A DNA stretch of 64,000 bases from Bacillus sp. PK3_68. Its GTDB lineage: Bacteria > Bacillota > Bacilli > Bacillales > Domibacillaceae. Positions 17,898 through 26,271 of the stretch are shown here, one piece after another. The stretch covers positions 3,867,001-3,931,000 of the forward strand of contig NZ_NQYC01000001.1 in assembly GCF_003600835.1 (NCBI RefSeq), written 5' to 3'. The position numbers were made by a program, and so were the translations under genes. The stretch's first letter is position 1, and each line of letters opens with the position of its first letter. The notes under the pieces were generated by a model. It did no database searches. It was not told where the DNA came from and saw only the letters and a list, made by a program, of their open reading frames with translations.

Positions 17898-18301
17898 AAA
17901 GATTAACTGATTACTCAGTAGGTGAACTGCTGGCAGATGTGCAGCTTTCACCTGTCACAAGGATGGACCTCATCCAATATTCCGGTGCTTCAGGAGATTT
18001 TAATCCGATTCATACTATCGACAAAGAGGCAGAGAAAGCAGGTCTGCCGGGCATTATCGCTCACGGCATGTGGACAATGGGAAATCTGTCAAAGATATTT
18101 ACCCCTTATTATGAGGAAGGATTTATTCAGGAGTATTCTATTCGATTCAAAGAAATGGTGAGGCTGGACGATATCTTGACATTGCGAGCAAAGGTAACGA
18201 AAAAGTCTGAAAGTAGGCGATTTTTTGATACGGTAGCTGTTAATCAAAATCAAAAAGAAGTGATTAAAGGGCAGGTTATTTTTCGCTTGTATCATGAGTA
18301 G
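17894..18301 (+). CDS. MaoC-type (R)-hydratase
   Basis: Encodes 135 residues with the hydratase-2 motif YSGASGDFNPIH and a downstream GIIAHGMW, giving the catalytic Asp and His of (R)-specific enoyl-CoA hydratases in a hotdog fold. The TTG start overlaps the stop of the previous gene (TTGA). I infer that it forms the active half of a heteromeric hydratase with the FAS1-like protein, acting with the FabG-like reductase. The chain length or substrate is unknown. Confidence 0.85.
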   Translation: MKRLTDYSVGELLADVQLSPVTRMDLIQYSGASGDFNPIHTIDKEAEKAGLPGIIAHGMWTMGNLSKIFTPYYEEGFIQEYSIRFKEMVRLDDILTLRAKVTKKSESRRFFDTVAVNQNQKEVIKGQVIFRLYHE

Positions 18302-18321
18302 GAAAAAATGATTAAATAACT

Positions 18322-18360
18322 AATAAGCAGCCGCTTTGTTAAGAAGAGCGGCTGCTTATT
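18322..18360. terminator. Bidirectional terminator between hydratase operon and speD
   Basis: AATAAGCAGCCGCT pairs with AGCGGCTGCTTATT. It lies between convergent genes and has A/T-rich flanks both ways. Confidence 0.8.
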
Positions 18361-19181
18361 TATGGATTGTTTGGCTGCCGGATATTTTGTCCGTAAAAGA
18401 TTTCATCCATCTCAATCTTTAATTTCTCCGTAATTTCCTGCACTTGCTGAGGGGAAAGTTCGTCAGGTGAGTGGCCAAACAAATAGTTGTCTAAGTCAAA
18501 ATCTCTTAGTTTGCATTTTGTATGAAAAATGTTTTGCTGATAGACATTGACATCGATCATATCGTATTGCTGTTTGACTTCCTCTGGAATGTAATTTTGA
18601 ATGGAATTGATATCATGGTCAATGAATAGCTTGTGACCATTTTTATCACGTGTAAATCCGCGTACCCGATAATCAATAGTCATGATATCGGTATCAAAGG
18701 AATGAATCAAATAATTGAGCGCTTTAAGCGGTGAGATTTCTCCACAGGTGGACACATCAATATCTGCACGGAACGTGCTAATCCCTTCATATGGATGAAA
18801 CTCAGGATAAGTGTGAACAGTAATATGGCTTTTATCAAGATGCATTGCAACCGAATCGGGCAGCGGGCCGGGGGATTCATCCAGGGATTCAGCCGGCACT
18901 TCAACGACTGGTCCTTCAGAAACAAGTAAAGTGACGCTCGCTCCCTGCGGGACATAATCCTGTTTGGCAATATTGAGAACATGAGCCCCAATCATATTAG
19001 CTACTGTTTTTAAAATATTTGTCAAGCGTTCCGCATTATATTGCTCATCGATATATTCAATGTAAGCATCCCGTTCTTCCTGGGTAGTCGTATAGCAAAT
19101 ATCATACATATTAAAGCTTAGTGTTTTTGTTAAGTTGTTAAAGCCGTGTAATTCAACGCGCTGCTCGGGTGTGAGGGACAT
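18360..19181 (-). CDS. speD: S-adenosylmethionine decarboxylase proenzyme, E. coli-type
   Basis: Encodes 273 residues, the long class-1A form rather than the roughly 125-residue form of B. subtilis SpeH/SpeD. The self-cleavage site is visible as [13 protein letters not shown] (pyruvoyl group from the Ser), with [18 protein letters not shown] following. It decarboxylates S-adenosylmethionine to supply aminopropyl groups for spermidine. No speE lies next to it. ATG 19181 has an AAGGAG site. The stop codon sits at the edge of the shared terminator. Confidence 0.93.
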   Translation of the reverse strand: MSLTPEQRVELHGFNNLTKTLSFNMYDICYTTTQEERDAYIEYIDEQYNAERLTNILKTVANMIGAHVLNIAKQDYVPQGASVTLLVSEGPVVEVPAESLDESPGPLPDSVAMHLDKSHITVHTYPEFHPYEGISTFRADIDVSTCGEISPLKALNYLIHSFDTDIMTIDYRVRGFTRDKNGHKLFIDHDINSIQNYIPEEVKQQYDMIDVNVYQQNIFHTKCKLRDFDLDNYLFGHSPDELSPQQVQEITEKLKIEMDEIFYGQNIRQPNNP

Positions 19182-19689
19182 AAGTGTAAGCTCCTTACCT
19201 ATTAATAATCAATGCTAAACCGCCTAATCGGCAATTAAAGTGTACTCTCTTCCTCATTAAATTACCCTTTTTCATGTAAATAAAACAGTATTTCTTCTCG
19301 AAGCCAATGGTGAAGCTGCCAAATTATTTGTCCACATGATCTTCCTCTCTTGTTGTCTCCGAATGTTCACTACTTTTATGGTTTTTTTAGGCTCTTTATT
19401 GTCTAAGTGGGAAGGATATACAGCGCCGATATGTAGCTTGTCATTTAACTCTTTTATCCTTGACGAAATAACTTAAGAAAAGCGCGGTTTGTGGGCTCTG
19501 GCAGAAATGTTTTCGTTTAGGATGAACAGGCTCCCTATTTATTCTTTTTCTTCAGATGAGATGAAAACATAACATAATGATAAAAATATCCAGCTGGATC
19601 ATTATGGGCAAACTCCATCTACTGTGTAAACTTTTCAAAGTTCAAAGCATTCCTCCTTCTTGTTTCTTATAGAGGAACAGTAGATCGAA
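19182..19689. other. Intergenic region, possible degraded short ORF
   Basis: I see no gene with good support. A 27-codon minus-strand frame at 19535-19618 starts MEFAHNDPAGYFYHY and lacks a ribosome site; it could be the tail of a lost gene. No structured RNA or operator was recognised. Confidence 0.3.
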
Positions 19690-20175
19690 TTAATCCAAAT
19701 GACGGACATCTATCTCTGTATATTGAAAGTCAACTTCTTTAGGAAGCATAATTTGTAAAATCCCGTCCTTGTAATTAGCGGCTGCACCTTTTTTCTTTAC
19801 GATAGCTGGGAGGATAATTACTTTTTTGTTATGGGGTGCAGGCAAGCCCTCCAAAATTGTCTGATTAGATGTATGGAAAATTTTTAAATGATCAAAAATA
19901 GAAGGATCAGGAATAGAGATCTTCACATAGACCGCCTCATGAGTTTCAAAGACAGCCTCCCGAAGTGAAGGTGCTTCTGCACTTGAAGAAGAGCGATACG
20001 AATAGTTATCCTCATCTTTTCTAAAGTCCTGCCTTTTTTCATTCGTTTGCCATGATGACGGTAAAGAAGATGATAAAACGTTTTGCACATACTTTTCAAC
20101 GTCTTTCTCATTTAAATGATTGAGCCATTTTTGCCATTCATTCATTGCAGGAAAGGGGGATTGAAAAGGAAACAT
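19690..20175 (-). CDS. Hsp20-like spore protein (GerT/CotM type)
   Basis: Encodes 161 residues. The first 70 are Ser/Gln-rich and poorly ordered; the remainder resembles an alpha-crystallin domain (ETHEAVYVKISIPDPS, HNKKVIILPAIV, YKDGILQIMLPKE). Spore formers carry Hsp20-like coat/germination proteins such as GerT and CotM with this layout. It sits directly downstream of a GerPA/PF-like gene, 21 bases apart, supporting a spore coat or germination role. ATG 20175 has an AAAGGAGCG site. Exact equivalence to GerT is inferred. Confidence 0.68.
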   Translation of the reverse strand: MFPFQSPFPAMNEWQKWLNHLNEKDVEKYVQNVLSSSLPSSWQTNEKRQDFRKDEDNYSYRSSSSAEAPSLREAVFETHEAVYVKISIPDPSIFDHLKIFHTSNQTILEGLPAPHNKKVIILPAIVKKKGAAANYKDGILQIMLPKEVDFQYTEIDVRHLD

Positions 20176-20196
20176 AATAGCGCTCCTTTCTTTTGG

Positions 20197-20439
20197 TTAA
20201 AATTGATTAGCCACTGGCATAGATCGATTAGCAATTTGGTCTTGATCGCTTAGGTCGCTATCGAGCACTCCATTGCTCATACAGGAAGAAGAAGGTGAAA
20301 AATCACCTAGTGAAATATTGCCGCCAACAAATTTAGTATTCACTGTGTGGCTGTTATGAACAATACCACTGACATCAATATTTCCACTTGATGTTACTCT
20401 ATTTGTTTTCATATTAAAAATGTTGACCATAAAGGGCAT
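20197..20439 (-). CDS. GerPA/GerPF-like spore germination protein
   Basis: Encodes 80 residues. It resembles the small GerPA/GerPF family proteins, which help germinants pass the spore coat: the start MPFMVNIFNMK, a Ser/Gly/Asn-rich centre with GGNISLGDFSP and a conserved-looking end SDLSDQDQ. Such genes are expressed late in the mother cell. A recognisable but frameshifted paralogue lies just upstream (20618-20861). The ribosome site is weak (AGAGAAAAA). Confidence 0.7.
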   Translation of the reverse strand: MPFMVNIFNMKTNRVTSSGNIDVSGIVHNSHTVNTKFVGGNISLGDFSPSSSCMSNGVLDSDLSDQDQIANRSMPVANQF

Positions 20440-20617
20440 TGATTTTTCTCTTCTGACAGTCTACTAATTATTATATGAAAAGAGAAGGAAAGAGGAACAG
20501 AAAAGAACATGACGGATAGTACCATCAAAATATTGACAAAAATTCGCTTTTTTGTCGATCCGCGCTCTCTTATTATCGACAGGCTTCGTCTCTTAAAAAA
20601 TAAATAAATCCAGGCTA

Positions 20618-20861
20618 TTATACTTGAAAGGAAATAATATTAGCTAGGTTTGCGCTATCAGCCATATCATTTACATTAGGATCGATCAATATATTTTCTC
20701 TAGTGGATTTAGTAGGAGAACAATCATTTAAAGGATGAAGTAGAACCTCGGAATTTTAGATTGGCTATGTGGAGGTGATAACGGGCATCCTCACTATTGA
20801 TTGGGCCATTGCTAGAAACCTTATTAATTTTTAAGTGATAAACATTAATGATAAAAGGCAT
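20618..20861 (-). pseudogene. Frameshifted GerPA/PF-like paralogue
   Basis: The minus strand from ATG 20861 reads MPFIINVYHLKINKVSSNG, plainly related to the intact gene at 20197-20439, then stops at TGA near 20725. One base less in the TTT just before it would restore ...SLNDCSPTKSTRENILIDP... to a TAA at 20618. The restored end (NDCSP, DPNVND) matches the neighbour's GDFSP and SDLSD positions. No good ribosome site is seen, and this frameshift is in a three-base run, so true decay is likelier here than at the other frameshifts of the window. Confidence 0.62.
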
Positions 20862-20969
20862 AAGAAAGACAGAGTATGATAAACAAGTGATCCTTAAAGA
20901 GGGACAAGGGGAAAGATTTGTTCACATAACAAAGTAATTATCCGCTCGACCTGACAGCTTTAACAAAAC

Positions 20970-21000
20970 GAAAAAAGCACACTCCATTCGGAGCATGCTT
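20970..21000 (-). terminator. Terminator of the candidate RNA
   Basis: Minus strand: AAGCATGCTCC pairs with GGAGTGTGCTT around a GAAT loop, followed by TTTTTTCG. Direction is clear from the T run. Confidence 0.75.
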
Positions 21001-21420
21001 TTCTCGTCCCTGTGACAGGGAGTTGCACGCGGAAAATTTTATCCGTTGAACAGTCTTTAAAATTTGTTCATCCCGACGAGAAGACTCATCGCCAGATCAA
21101 CTTACATTTACCGATGCAGTTTGTTCATCCGGTGAAGGTATTTGTAAACAACCGTTTACTATTCTCTTCGGTGGATTCCCATTAACCTGCATTCCACTTG
21201 CACTTTTGCAAAAAACTACACTTACTGATTGAACGCTTACCGGTGGAACCTAAATATATCGGTTCCTGACGAGTGTGCCTTTCGTCAGCAAAGCAAATTT
21301 TCCGCCAAGGCTGTGCAATTCATCCTGTGAAGTCGCTTGTAAACGCATGTTTACCAGTCCCTTCTTTCGGTAGTTCCGCCTTGTGGTTTTTATTTACCCG
21401 TCCTGTTTCTTAATAAACCT
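20970..21420 (-). ncRNA. Candidate structured RNA with 36-nt repeats
   Basis: No credible protein frame exists, yet about 430 bases are dense in local hairpins ending in a minus-strand terminator. Stems (plus coordinates): 21339-21354 and 21144-21159 (GTAAAC/GTTTAC), 21266-21288 (CTGACGA/TCGTCAG), 21245-21266 (GGAACC/GGTTCC), 21199-21212, 21074-21091, 21008-21020, and the terminator. Two 36-base units (21124-21159, 21319-21354) match at 27 positions, with all nine differences confined to loop or linker positions. Minus-strand GGA occurs about a dozen times, twice in a five-base loop. It is not tmRNA, RNase P, SRP or 6S by sequence. Both the exact 5' end and the function are unknown. Confidence 0.55.
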
Positions 21421-21587
21421 ATTTTTTTGAAAAATAAATTTTTTGCGGATTTTAGTCATTTTTTGAGGAACGAATTTTGTTTTATTTTTACTGAAAAACG
21501 GTAATTATAGAATAAGAGGAGCAAACAGTCATCACATGAATAATGGATTATAAAATATTTCAACATCATATAAAGGTGGGATTCAAC

Positions 21588-21689
21588 ATGAAAATCAAAG
21601 TAAAAAGTTGGAGAATGTTAACCGCTCAAGATAAGATGTCAATATTAAAAGCTATTAGCCAACGGCCAAGGGTTAAAAAAGGAGCATAA
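21588..21689 (+). CDS. Small basic peptide, 33 residues
   Basis: ATG 21588 follows AAAGGTGGG with 8 bases spacing. The peptide begins MKIKVKSWRMLTAQDKMSIL, is strongly basic at both ends, and closes at 21689 shortly before a hairpin with a T run. Isolated between the candidate RNA and nrtR. No family recognised. Ribosome site plus its own terminator make translation plausible. Confidence 0.4.
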   Translation: MKIKVKSWRMLTAQDKMSILKAISQRPRVKKGA

Positions 21690-21704
21690 ATTACAGACAG
21701 TATC

Positions 21705-21730
21705 AGGGGCATAAGAGCCTCATTTTTTTT
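21705..21730 (+). terminator. Weak terminator after the small peptide gene
   Basis: GGGGC pairs with GCCTC across a short loop, followed by a run of eight T. Confidence 0.5.
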
Positions 21731-21748
21731 GTCTTTTTATAAGAAATC

Positions 21749-21799
21749 TTGTATTAGCTGCGTATTTCGTGTATATTTTGATTAACGATTGGTTAATCA
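21749..21799 (+). promoter_or_regulatory. Promoter and NrtR-type operator of the NAD salvage operon
   Basis: TTGTAT (21749) and TATATT (21772) are 17 bases apart. Two bases past the -10 begins a 21-bp inverted repeat, TGATTAAC-5-GTTAATCA (21779-21799), over the expected transcription start. The first gene encodes an NrtR-type Nudix/winged-helix regulator, so this is most simply its autoregulatory operator. Confidence 0.7.
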
Positions 21800-21838
21800 T
21801 TAATAAATTGAAAGTAATTATTGAGGTGAAAAAAGAAA

Positions 21839-22633
21839 GTGGACAAATTTATCTCCCACAGAGAGGCGCTAAAGGAGTATGATAGTAGACAGTATCGTAC
21901 TCCAGATGGTTATACGAGCGATATTGTTATTTTTACGATTAAACAAGATGAGAAAGCAGAATTTTCCGGTTCCCTTCATCTTCTCCTTATTAAGAGAGCT
22001 TTGCAAAATAGTGAAGGACGGCCTAATATTGAAGGCGGAAAGTGGGCGCTGCCTGGAGGTTTCGTAGCGCCGAATGAAACAGCCCTTGACGCAGCGATGC
22101 GAGAACTGGAAGAAGAAACAGGTCTGAACGGCATCTATTTGAAACATTATGCCGTGTATGACAAGGAAGGTCGTGATCCGAGGGGTTGGATGATTTCTAA
22201 TGCTTATTATGCTGCCGTTCCGGAATATTTGCTAGAGGGGAGAAAAGCCGGTGATGATGCGATGGACGTCCAGTTATTTAATGTCCAAGAAGCGCTTAAT
22301 TTACCGCTTGCTTTTGACCATAAACTCATTATTAAAGACGCCTTGGAGAAAATTCAATTAGAGATGTTGCAAACGACATTGGCGAAAGAATTTCTTCCAG
22401 CGGAATTTACCTTATCTGAGCTTCGGCACATCATTCTATGTGTATCGGGAGATCTCGTCGAAGAAGTAGTTAAATCAGAACCATTTTTTTGGCGAAAAGC
22501 ACCCAAGTTTCCATTTATCGAGAAAGTGCTGAACGAAGATGGCAGTCCAAAAACGACACAGAGAAATTCTAAATTTAAAACTACACTTTATCGTTTTAAT
22601 GAATATAATCCAATTAAGAGCATTTATAAGTGA
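21839..22633 (+). CDS. nrtR: NrtR-type Nudix transcriptional regulator
   Basis: Encodes 264 residues. A Nudix domain (residues about 20-150) includes the box G-FVAPN-E-TALDAAM-REL-EE-TGL with all catalytic Glu positions kept; the C-terminal part (about 160-240) resembles the winged-helix domain of NrtR, the NAD-metabolism repressor that senses ADP-ribose. Since the box is complete, residual ADP-ribose hydrolysis is possible. GTG 21839 follows GAGGTGAAAA. It leads the pncA-pncB genes and a palindrome lies at its promoter, all as expected for an NrtR regulon. Confidence 0.85.
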   Translation: MDKFISHREALKEYDSRQYRTPDGYTSDIVIFTIKQDEKAEFSGSLHLLLIKRALQNSEGRPNIEGGKWALPGGFVAPNETALDAAMRELEEETGLNGIYLKHYAVYDKEGRDPRGWMISNAYYAAVPEYLLEGRKAGDDAMDVQLFNVQEALNLPLAFDHKLIIKDALEKIQLEMLQTTLAKEFLPAEFTLSELRHIILCVSGDLVEEVVKSEPFFWRKAPKFPFIEKVLNEDGSPKTTQRNSKFKTTLYRFNEYNPIKSIYK

Positions 22634-22663
22634 AAAATATCACATAAGGAGGAATGAGGAAGG

Positions 22664-23209
22664 ATGGGCAAAAAAGCACTAATCAATGTGGATTATACGA
22701 TTGATTTTGTGAACGGAGCACTGCCAGTTGGCCAGCCGGGGATGGATATTGAAGAGGCAATTGTCTCGCTGACAGAACAATTTTTGGCAAATGAAGATTT
22801 TGTTGTGCTGGCAATTGATGTACATAAAAAGGATGACCCCTATCATCCAGAAACGAAACTGTTTCCGCCCCACAACATCGAAGGAACAGAAGGGCGAGAG
22901 CTATATGGACGACTGGAAGCTGTCTATCAGGAAAATAAGAATACGGAGCAGCTTTATTATATGGACAAAACCCGCTATTCGGCTTTTGCAGGAACCGACT
23001 TGGATATTAAACTCCGGGAACGAGGGATTACTGAGATTCACTTAGTAGGTGTATGTACAGATATTTGTGTGTTGCATACAGCAGTTGATGCCTACAATAA
23101 AGGTTATTCTATTGTTGTTCACCAAAATGCAGTTGCAAGCTTCAATCAGACGGGCCACGAATGGGCATTGCGTCATTTTCAAGATTGTTTAGCGGCAAAT
23201 GTGATTTAA
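22664..23209 (+). CDS. pncA: Nicotinamidase (cysteine hydrolase)
   Basis: Encodes 181 residues of the isochorismatase-like cysteine hydrolase family. The triad is visible: Asp in NVDYTIDF, Lys in MDKTRYSAF and Cys in GVCTDICVLHTA; a metal site around DVHKKDDPYHPETKLFPPH fits nicotinamidases. It converts nicotinamide to nicotinate, feeding the next enzyme. AAGGAGG precedes the ATG. Lies 30 bases after nrtR and ends 21 bases before pncB. Confidence 0.93.
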   Translation: MGKKALINVDYTIDFVNGALPVGQPGMDIEEAIVSLTEQFLANEDFVVLAIDVHKKDDPYHPETKLFPPHNIEGTEGRELYGRLEAVYQENKNTEQLYYMDKTRYSAFAGTDLDIKLRERGITEIHLVGVCTDICVLHTAVDAYNKGYSIVVHQNAVASFNQTGHEWALRHFQDCLAANVI

Positions 23210-23230
23210 TTGTGGAGGGAACGAGCAGAC

Positions 23231-24706
23231 ATGAACAAACATTTTGAAGATGACAGCATGGCCTTGCATACAGATTTGTATCAAATTAATATGGCAGAAA
23301 CCTATTGGCATGATGGCATTCACAATAAAAAAGCCGTGTTTGAATTATACTTTAGAAAGCTTCCTTTTGGTAATGGATATGCCATTTTTGCAGGTTTGGA
23401 AAGAATTATAGAGTATTTGAAGAACTTTAGCTTTTCGGAAAGTGACATTGCCTACTTGCGGGATGAGTTGGGGTATGCAGAAGACTTTCTTGCCTACTTA
23501 AAAGAAATGACTTTTACGGGCACATTAAAAGCGATGCGTGAAGGAGAGATGGTTTTTGGCAACGAGCCGATCTTAAGATTGGAAGCTCCACTCGCAGAAG
23601 CGCAAATTATCGAAACGGCTTTATTGAATATTGTTAACTATCAAACGTTAATCGCCACGAAAGCTTCCCGTATTAAACAAGTGGTTGGCGAGGAATTAGC
23701 GATGGAATTTGGAAGCCGGAGAGCTCATGAACTAGACGCTGCTATTTGGGGAACGAGAGCGGCTTACATTGGTGGATTCGACGGAACTAGTAACGTAAGA
23801 GCTGGCAAGCTATTCGGCATTCCTGTTTCCGGTACGCACGCGCATTCACTCGTTCAGACATATAAAGATGAATATACAGCTTTTCATAAATATGCAGAGC
23901 GTCATAAAGACTGTGTTTTTCTAGTTGATACTTATGACACGCTTAGATCAGGGGTTCCGACGGCAATTAAGGTAGCGCAAGAACTGGGGGACCAAATTAA
24001 TTTTGCCGGCATTCGACTGGATAGCGGGGATTTAGCTTATTTGTCTAAAAAAGCGAGAAAGATGCTGGATGATGCTGGTTTTTACGATACAAAAATTATT
24101 GCCTCAAATGATTTAGATGAGTATACGATTATGAATTTAAAAGCACAAGGCGCAAAAATTGACAGCTGGGGAGTCGGTACAAAACTAATTACTGCGTTTG
24201 ATCAAGCAGCTTTAGGGGCCGTATATAAGCTGGTATCCATCGAAAACGAGGAAGGCGTAATGGAGGACACAATTAAGATTTCAGGCAATCCTGAAAAGGT
24301 AACGACGCCTGGCTTAAAACGCCTGTATCGAATTATCAATAAGCAAAACGGCAAGTCAGAAGGCGATTATTTAGCTATGGAGTATGAAAATCCATCAGAG
24401 GAAGACCATTTAAAAATGTTTCATCCGGTGCATACATTTATCAGTAAATTTGTTACTAATTTTGAAGCTCGGGAACTACATGAATGCATTTTTCAAAAGG
24501 GCCAATTAGTTTACGTTCAGCCGGATGTCCAAGAAATACGGGAGTTCGCCAGAGAAAATCTCCAATTGTTATGGAAAGAGCATAAACGATCCCTTAACCC
24601 TGAAGAATATCCTGTCGATTTAAGCCAAGCTTGTTGGGATAATAAAATGAAAAATATTGCTGAAGTACGAGAAAAAGTAAAAGCGATGAATCATAGAACT
24701 GTTTAA
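23231..24706 (+). CDS. pncB: Nicotinate phosphoribosyltransferase
   Basis: Encodes 491 residues, the length of Bacillus PncB. Visible family segments include DLYQINMAETYW at the N terminus, EFGSRRAHELDAA (with the loop near the phosphorylated His region), GTHAHSLV and GIRLDSGDLAYLS. It joins nicotinate with PRPP, using ATP, to give NaMN, the committed Preiss-Handler step. GGAGGGA before ATG 23231 sets the start. Last gene of the nrtR-pncA-pncB operon. Confidence 0.95.
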   Translation: MNKHFEDDSMALHTDLYQINMAETYWHDGIHNKKAVFELYFRKLPFGNGYAIFAGLERIIEYLKNFSFSESDIAYLRDELGYAEDFLAYLKEMTFTGTLKAMREGEMVFGNEPILRLEAPLAEAQIIETALLNIVNYQTLIATKASRIKQVVGEELAMEFGSRRAHELDAAIWGTRAAYIGGFDGTSNVRAGKLFGIPVSGTHAHSLVQTYKDEYTAFHKYAERHKDCVFLVDTYDTLRSGVPTAIKVAQELGDQINFAGIRLDSGDLAYLSKKARKMLDDAGFYDTKIIASNDLDEYTIMNLKAQGAKIDSWGVGTKLITAFDQAALGAVYKLVSIENEEGVMEDTIKISGNPEKVTTPGLKRLYRIINKQNGKSEGDYLAMEYENPSEEDHLKMFHPVHTFISKFVTNFEARELHECIFQKGQLVYVQPDVQEIREFARENLQLLWKEHKRSLNPEEYPVDLSQACWDNKMKNIAEVREKVKAMNHRTV

Positions 24707-24774
24707 ATAATGACAGGGCCTTGGTAGCCTGTTTAGTGAAGAAATGGAGCAAACGAAGAGTTCCGAAAAATTAG

Positions 24775-24803
24775 AAGCAGCACTTATACAGTGCTGCTTT
24801 TTC
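24775..24803 (+). terminator. Terminator of nrtR-pncAB
   Basis: AAGCAGCAC pairs with GTGCTGCTT around a 7-base loop, then TTTCT. Confidence 0.75.
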
Positions 24804-24925
24804 TGTTAAATTAACTAGTTGTCATTTTTACTAAGTGGAAAACACTGTCAAAATTCTCATTTTATTATAAAATGGAAGAGAAAGAGATGATAGAAACGTA
24901 TGATTAATTAAGGGAGCGTAATAAG

Positions 24926-26140
24926 ATGGCAGAAAAGTTTAAAAATATGGAAACAGCGATCATCCATGCAGGCTATGATGCCAAAGAACATTTAGGCAGT
25001 CTCACTCCCCCTATTTTTCAAACCTCTACTTTTACATTTGACAGCGCCGAACAGGGGGAGCAGCGCTTTGCGGGAGAAGAAGAGGGATTTATTTATTCCA
25101 GACTTGGCAATCCCACAGTAAGGGCTTTGGAGGAAAGAATAGCAGAACTTGAAGAAGCGGAAGCAGGGCTTGCCTTTGGTTCGGGAATGGCAGCAGTATC
25201 TGCTGTACTAATGGCTTTGACTAAGAGCGGCGATCACATCTTATGCTCACAGGGCGTTTATGGATGTACATTCGGTTTTCTTGAGTTGATGAAGGAAAAA
25301 TATCAAATCACTCATGACTTTTGCGGGATGGAAACGGAAGAACAAATGGAGCAGCTGATTCGTGAAGAAACGGCTTGTATTTACGTAGAAACCCCCATTA
25401 ACCCAACCATGAAATTAATTGACCTAGAGCTCGTTTCAAAGGTTGCCAAAAAGTATGGCATTCCGGTAGTGGTCGATAATACCTTTTCCTCTCCGTATCT
25501 GCAGCAGCCTTTACAAGCAGGGTGTGACATTGTTCTGCATAGTGCCACAAAATATATTGGTGGGCATGGGGATGTCATTGCTGGGCTTGCAGCCGGAAAA
25601 AAAGAGTTGATCCAAACGATTGCCAGAACGACATTGAAAGACGTAGGGGGAGTGATTTCACCTTTCGATGCCTGGTTGTTATTGCGAGGAATGAAAACGC
25701 TTCCGGTTCGCATGGATCGTCACTGTGAGAATGCGGAGTATATTGTCGAACAGTTAAAAGAACATCCTATCGTGAAAAAAGTATTTTATCCAGGTGATCA
25801 AGCAGGCGGAGACTATCACATTATGCAAAAACAGATGAGAAAGGGCGGAGGGTTAATTTCCTTTGAAATTAACGGCAGCAAACAACAGGCTCAGCAGTTA
25901 CTTAATCATCTGTCATTTATTAAAATTGCAGTAAGTCTAGGAGACGCAGAAACATTGATTCAGCATCCAGCAACTATGACACATTCGGGTATCCCGGAAC
26001 AAACGAGAAGGGAAATGGGGATTTCTGACCAGCTCATCCGCCTGTCTGTTGGTTTGGAAGCGAAGCAAGACATTTGGGAAGATTTACAGAAAGCACTTGA
26101 CCAGCTCAAAGAAGCAGCAGAAATGGCTCAGTCTTCCTGA
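24926..26140 (+). CDS. megL: Methionine gamma-lyase-like PLP enzyme
   Basis: Encodes 404 residues of the Cys/Met-metabolism PLP family. SATKYIGGHGD holds the PLP lysine; YSRLGNPT and GSGMAA are family segments. The cysteine in VYGCTF is the position typical of methionine gamma-lyase, where cystathionine synthases have Gly. It would split methionine to methanethiol, 2-oxobutyrate and ammonia, although cystathionine or homocysteine activity is possible. AGGGAGCG precedes the ATG. Single gene with a hairpin after it; no SAM riboswitch or T-box upstream. Confidence 0.82.
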   Translation: MAEKFKNMETAIIHAGYDAKEHLGSLTPPIFQTSTFTFDSAEQGEQRFAGEEEGFIYSRLGNPTVRALEERIAELEEAEAGLAFGSGMAAVSAVLMALTKSGDHILCSQGVYGCTFGFLELMKEKYQITHDFCGMETEEQMEQLIREETACIYVETPINPTMKLIDLELVSKVAKKYGIPVVVDNTFSSPYLQQPLQAGCDIVLHSATKYIGGHGDVIAGLAAGKKELIQTIARTTLKDVGGVISPFDAWLLLRGMKTLPVRMDRHCENAEYIVEQLKEHPIVKKVFYPGDQAGGDYHIMQKQMRKGGGLISFEINGSKQQAQQLLNHLSFIKIAVSLGDAETLIQHPATMTHSGIPEQTRREMGISDQLIRLSVGLEAKQDIWEDLQKALDQLKEAAEMAQSS

Positions 26141-26229
26141 ATATGACCAGGCTTTAAGAAACGAGGAGAGGTTGAGGACGGGAAGAGAACGGCAGCATAA
26201 GAAAAGTAAAAGGACAGCTTGACAAAGAT

Positions 26230-26266
26230 AAAGCCTCACCCGCTAAAAAATAAGGAGTGAGGCTTT
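26230..26266. terminator. Hairpin between megL-like gene and zinc-ribbon gene
   Basis: AAAGCCTCAC pairs with GTGAGGCTTT around 17 bases. Convergent genes flank it; T run is short. Confidence 0.6.
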
Positions 26267-26271
26267 ACCGA

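Noticed and set aside
20509-20607. 32-codon plus-strand ORF (MTDSTIKILTKIR...)
   Set aside because: Purine-rich upstream site is too far (about 14 bases) from the ATG, and nothing else supports it.
20970-21420. tmRNA, RNase P RNA, SRP RNA or 6S RNA
   Set aside because: None of their conserved sequences (tag peptide frame, CCA end, class B RNase P core) are present.
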